In this document: positions 62,884 to 64,000 of the stretch, piece by piece | Layout of the letters: every line of letters starts with the position of its first letter | Position numbering within the stretch: position 1 is the first letter of the stretch | DNA from: Undaria pinnatifida | Lineage: Eukaryota; Sar; Phaeophyceae; Laminariales; Alariaceae | Assembly: GCA_012845835.1 (NCBI GenBank) | Contig: JABAKD010000012.1 | Span: 14,911,195 to 14,975,194 of the forward strand | DNA length: 64,000 nucleotides | Reading direction: 5' to 3' | The notes under the pieces: model-generated | Told to the model about the DNA's origin: nothing | Seen by the model: only the letters and a program-made list of their open reading frames with translations | The model's database searches: none | Translations under genes and position numbers: made by a program

Positions 62884-63048
62884 GAACTATGTCATTACTG
62901 TGAGTTCTCCCTCACAATTGACACGGTGGTTACCATAGAGCAGTAGCGAAACCTGTATAAAGAGATATAAAGTAGCAACACAACTCAAGCAAAAGTAACG
63001 ATGTGCACACAACAGACCATATCGGCAACAAACATCGGTATAAACTGT
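62884..63048 (+). repeat. 165-bp direct repeat, left copy
   Basis: Identical by eye to 63283-63447 (offset 399 bp). It contains TATAAAGAGATATAAAG (TATA-like) and an ATG at 63001 that opens a 27-codon frame (MCTQQTISATNIGINCL, then Gln-rich) ending in TAG. Confidence 0.95.
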
Positions 63049-63282
63049 CTACGATCACAGCAGCAGCAAGCAACCGCAGAGAGCGGCAATAATATATAGA
63101 TCATAAAAAATCAAATTTTATTGAGAACGGGATTTTTTTCTGGATGGACCGAGGAGAAAAAATACACAAGACCTTGACTCTCATCAAAAGAACATACACA
63201 GCGGTTTTACAATAGAGCACCACCAGCAAGCAGCACGTAGTCCATAGACTCTAGGAGTTTATTGTCATATGAGCAACAACGG

Positions 63283-63447
63283 GAACTATGTCATTACTGT
63301 GAGTTCTCCCTCACAATTGACACGGTGGTTACCATAGAGCAGTAGCGAAACCTGTATAAAGAGATATAAAGTAGCAACACAACTCAAGCAAAAGTAACGA
63401 TGTGCACACAACAGACCATATCGGCAACAAACATCGGTATAAACTGT
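63283..63447 (+). repeat. 165-bp direct repeat, right copy
   Basis: Same 165 bp as at 62884, including the TATA-like stretch and the ATG at 63400. It leads directly into the OTU-domain reading frame. The pair may be a duplicated promoter and leader or a short terminal-repeat remnant. Confidence 0.95.
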
Positions 63448-64000
63448 TTAACTGTTTAAGCGCGCGGGGAAAAATACTGGACACAGAAAACACACAACAA
63501 ATTGACACCAATGATTCCTCTAACAGCAGCGACAGCAGCACAAACCCATCAGACAGCGAAAATGATCAAGACAACAACAGCGGCAACAATAACAATTCTG
63601 GTCAATGGTCCATTATTCCCGAGATTGGTGATGGTGCATGTTTATTAAGATGTATCTCGCGTCGTGTGCACAACAACCCAGCTTTACATCACATCGTCCG
63701 TGCACATATTATTGCCCACATCACAACCAATTTGTACACCGTTATCCCAGGATCAGGTTTCAACACTTTCCACGACAGCATCTTAGCTGGAGCAAATCAA
63801 GAACTTGTGGAAGTCGCTGGATCTCAACCTACTACATATTCGAGTGTTGAAGAGTATCTCCACTTCATGTCACAGCCTTACGCATATGCTACAAACGTAG
63901 AATTAATTGCTGCCACGCAGTTATACGGAGTGGACTTTCGAATAACTTATCACACCGAGCCTCAGCAATATCCCAACCCTCCTCCTCCAAATGTCTGTGA
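63400..64000 (+). CDS. OTU-like cysteine protease, 3'-partial, frame break after the start
   Basis: The frame is open from 63375 to the window edge. A Ser/Asn/Asp-rich linker (about 63460-63605) precedes an OTU-type core: EIGDGACLLRCIS, with Asp at 63630 and candidate catalytic Cys at 63639; then HHIVRAHII, YSSVEEYLHFMSQPYAYAT, and NVELIAATQLYGVDFRITY, the usual OTU helix and strand order. The catalytic His would lie beyond the window. The frame has no ATG before the domain. The ATG at 63400 is out of frame because ACTGTTTA is duplicated (63443-63458); one unit would make the frames continuous. So it is either a disrupted copy or uses another exon or start. OTU proteases occur in host deubiquitinases and in mobile elements; the repeats favour the latter. 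Confidence 0.75.

Overview
The window is nuclear DNA from an intron-rich eukaryote. Long repeat-filled introns, strongly phase-0 exons, SINE-like and MITE-like elements and many simple repeats fit a brown alga or another multicellular stramenopile. That placement is inference; no marker in the window proves it.

Layout. (1) Positions 1-30879, + strand: most of one very large gene for EFL1 (elongation factor-like GTPase 1, Ria1), the EF-2-like GTPase that works with SBDS to remove eIF6 from new 60S ribosomal subunits. I could place 22 exons joining in frame from just before switch I to the stop codon. The P-loop exon lies left of the window. (2) 30880-34882: intergenic, with a MITE-like element, local duplications and an AGT microsatellite. 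(3) 34883-50004, + strand: a complete six-exon gene for SPC25, a subunit of the outer-kinetochore NDC80 complex (256 codons, every intron phase 0). (4) 50005-59234: repeat-dominated. (5) 59235-60561: a weak candidate for a third + strand gene, unrecognised. (6) 62884-64000: the start of an OTU-type cysteine protease reading frame that runs off the right edge. It is preceded by a perfect 165-bp direct repeat carrying two copies of the same start codon and leader, and is probably part of a mobile element.

The most unusual feature is that many exon edges of both genes have decayed copies in the adjacent introns. Copies spanning an acceptor lie upstream of the real exon and copies spanning a donor lie downstream. 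They are seen for EFL1 exons 2, 4, 5, 7, 8 and 15 and SPC25 exons 2, 4, 5 and 6. This suggests introns that grow by local tandem duplication across splice sites. One copy (EFL1 exon 8, 11103-11206) is still open and keeps a donor. The introns also hold a tRNA-derived SINE family, a short dispersed element present in both orientations, GGGTCGGGTC-rich elements, MITE-like inverted-repeat elements, a 27-bp minisatellite, and an array of alternately inverted units at 16.7-18.6 kb.

All exon borders were read by eye from splice-site dinucleotides, reading frame and protein-family resemblance; none is confirmed by transcripts. EFL1 and SPC25 have no obvious joint function, and their adjacency is probably incidental.
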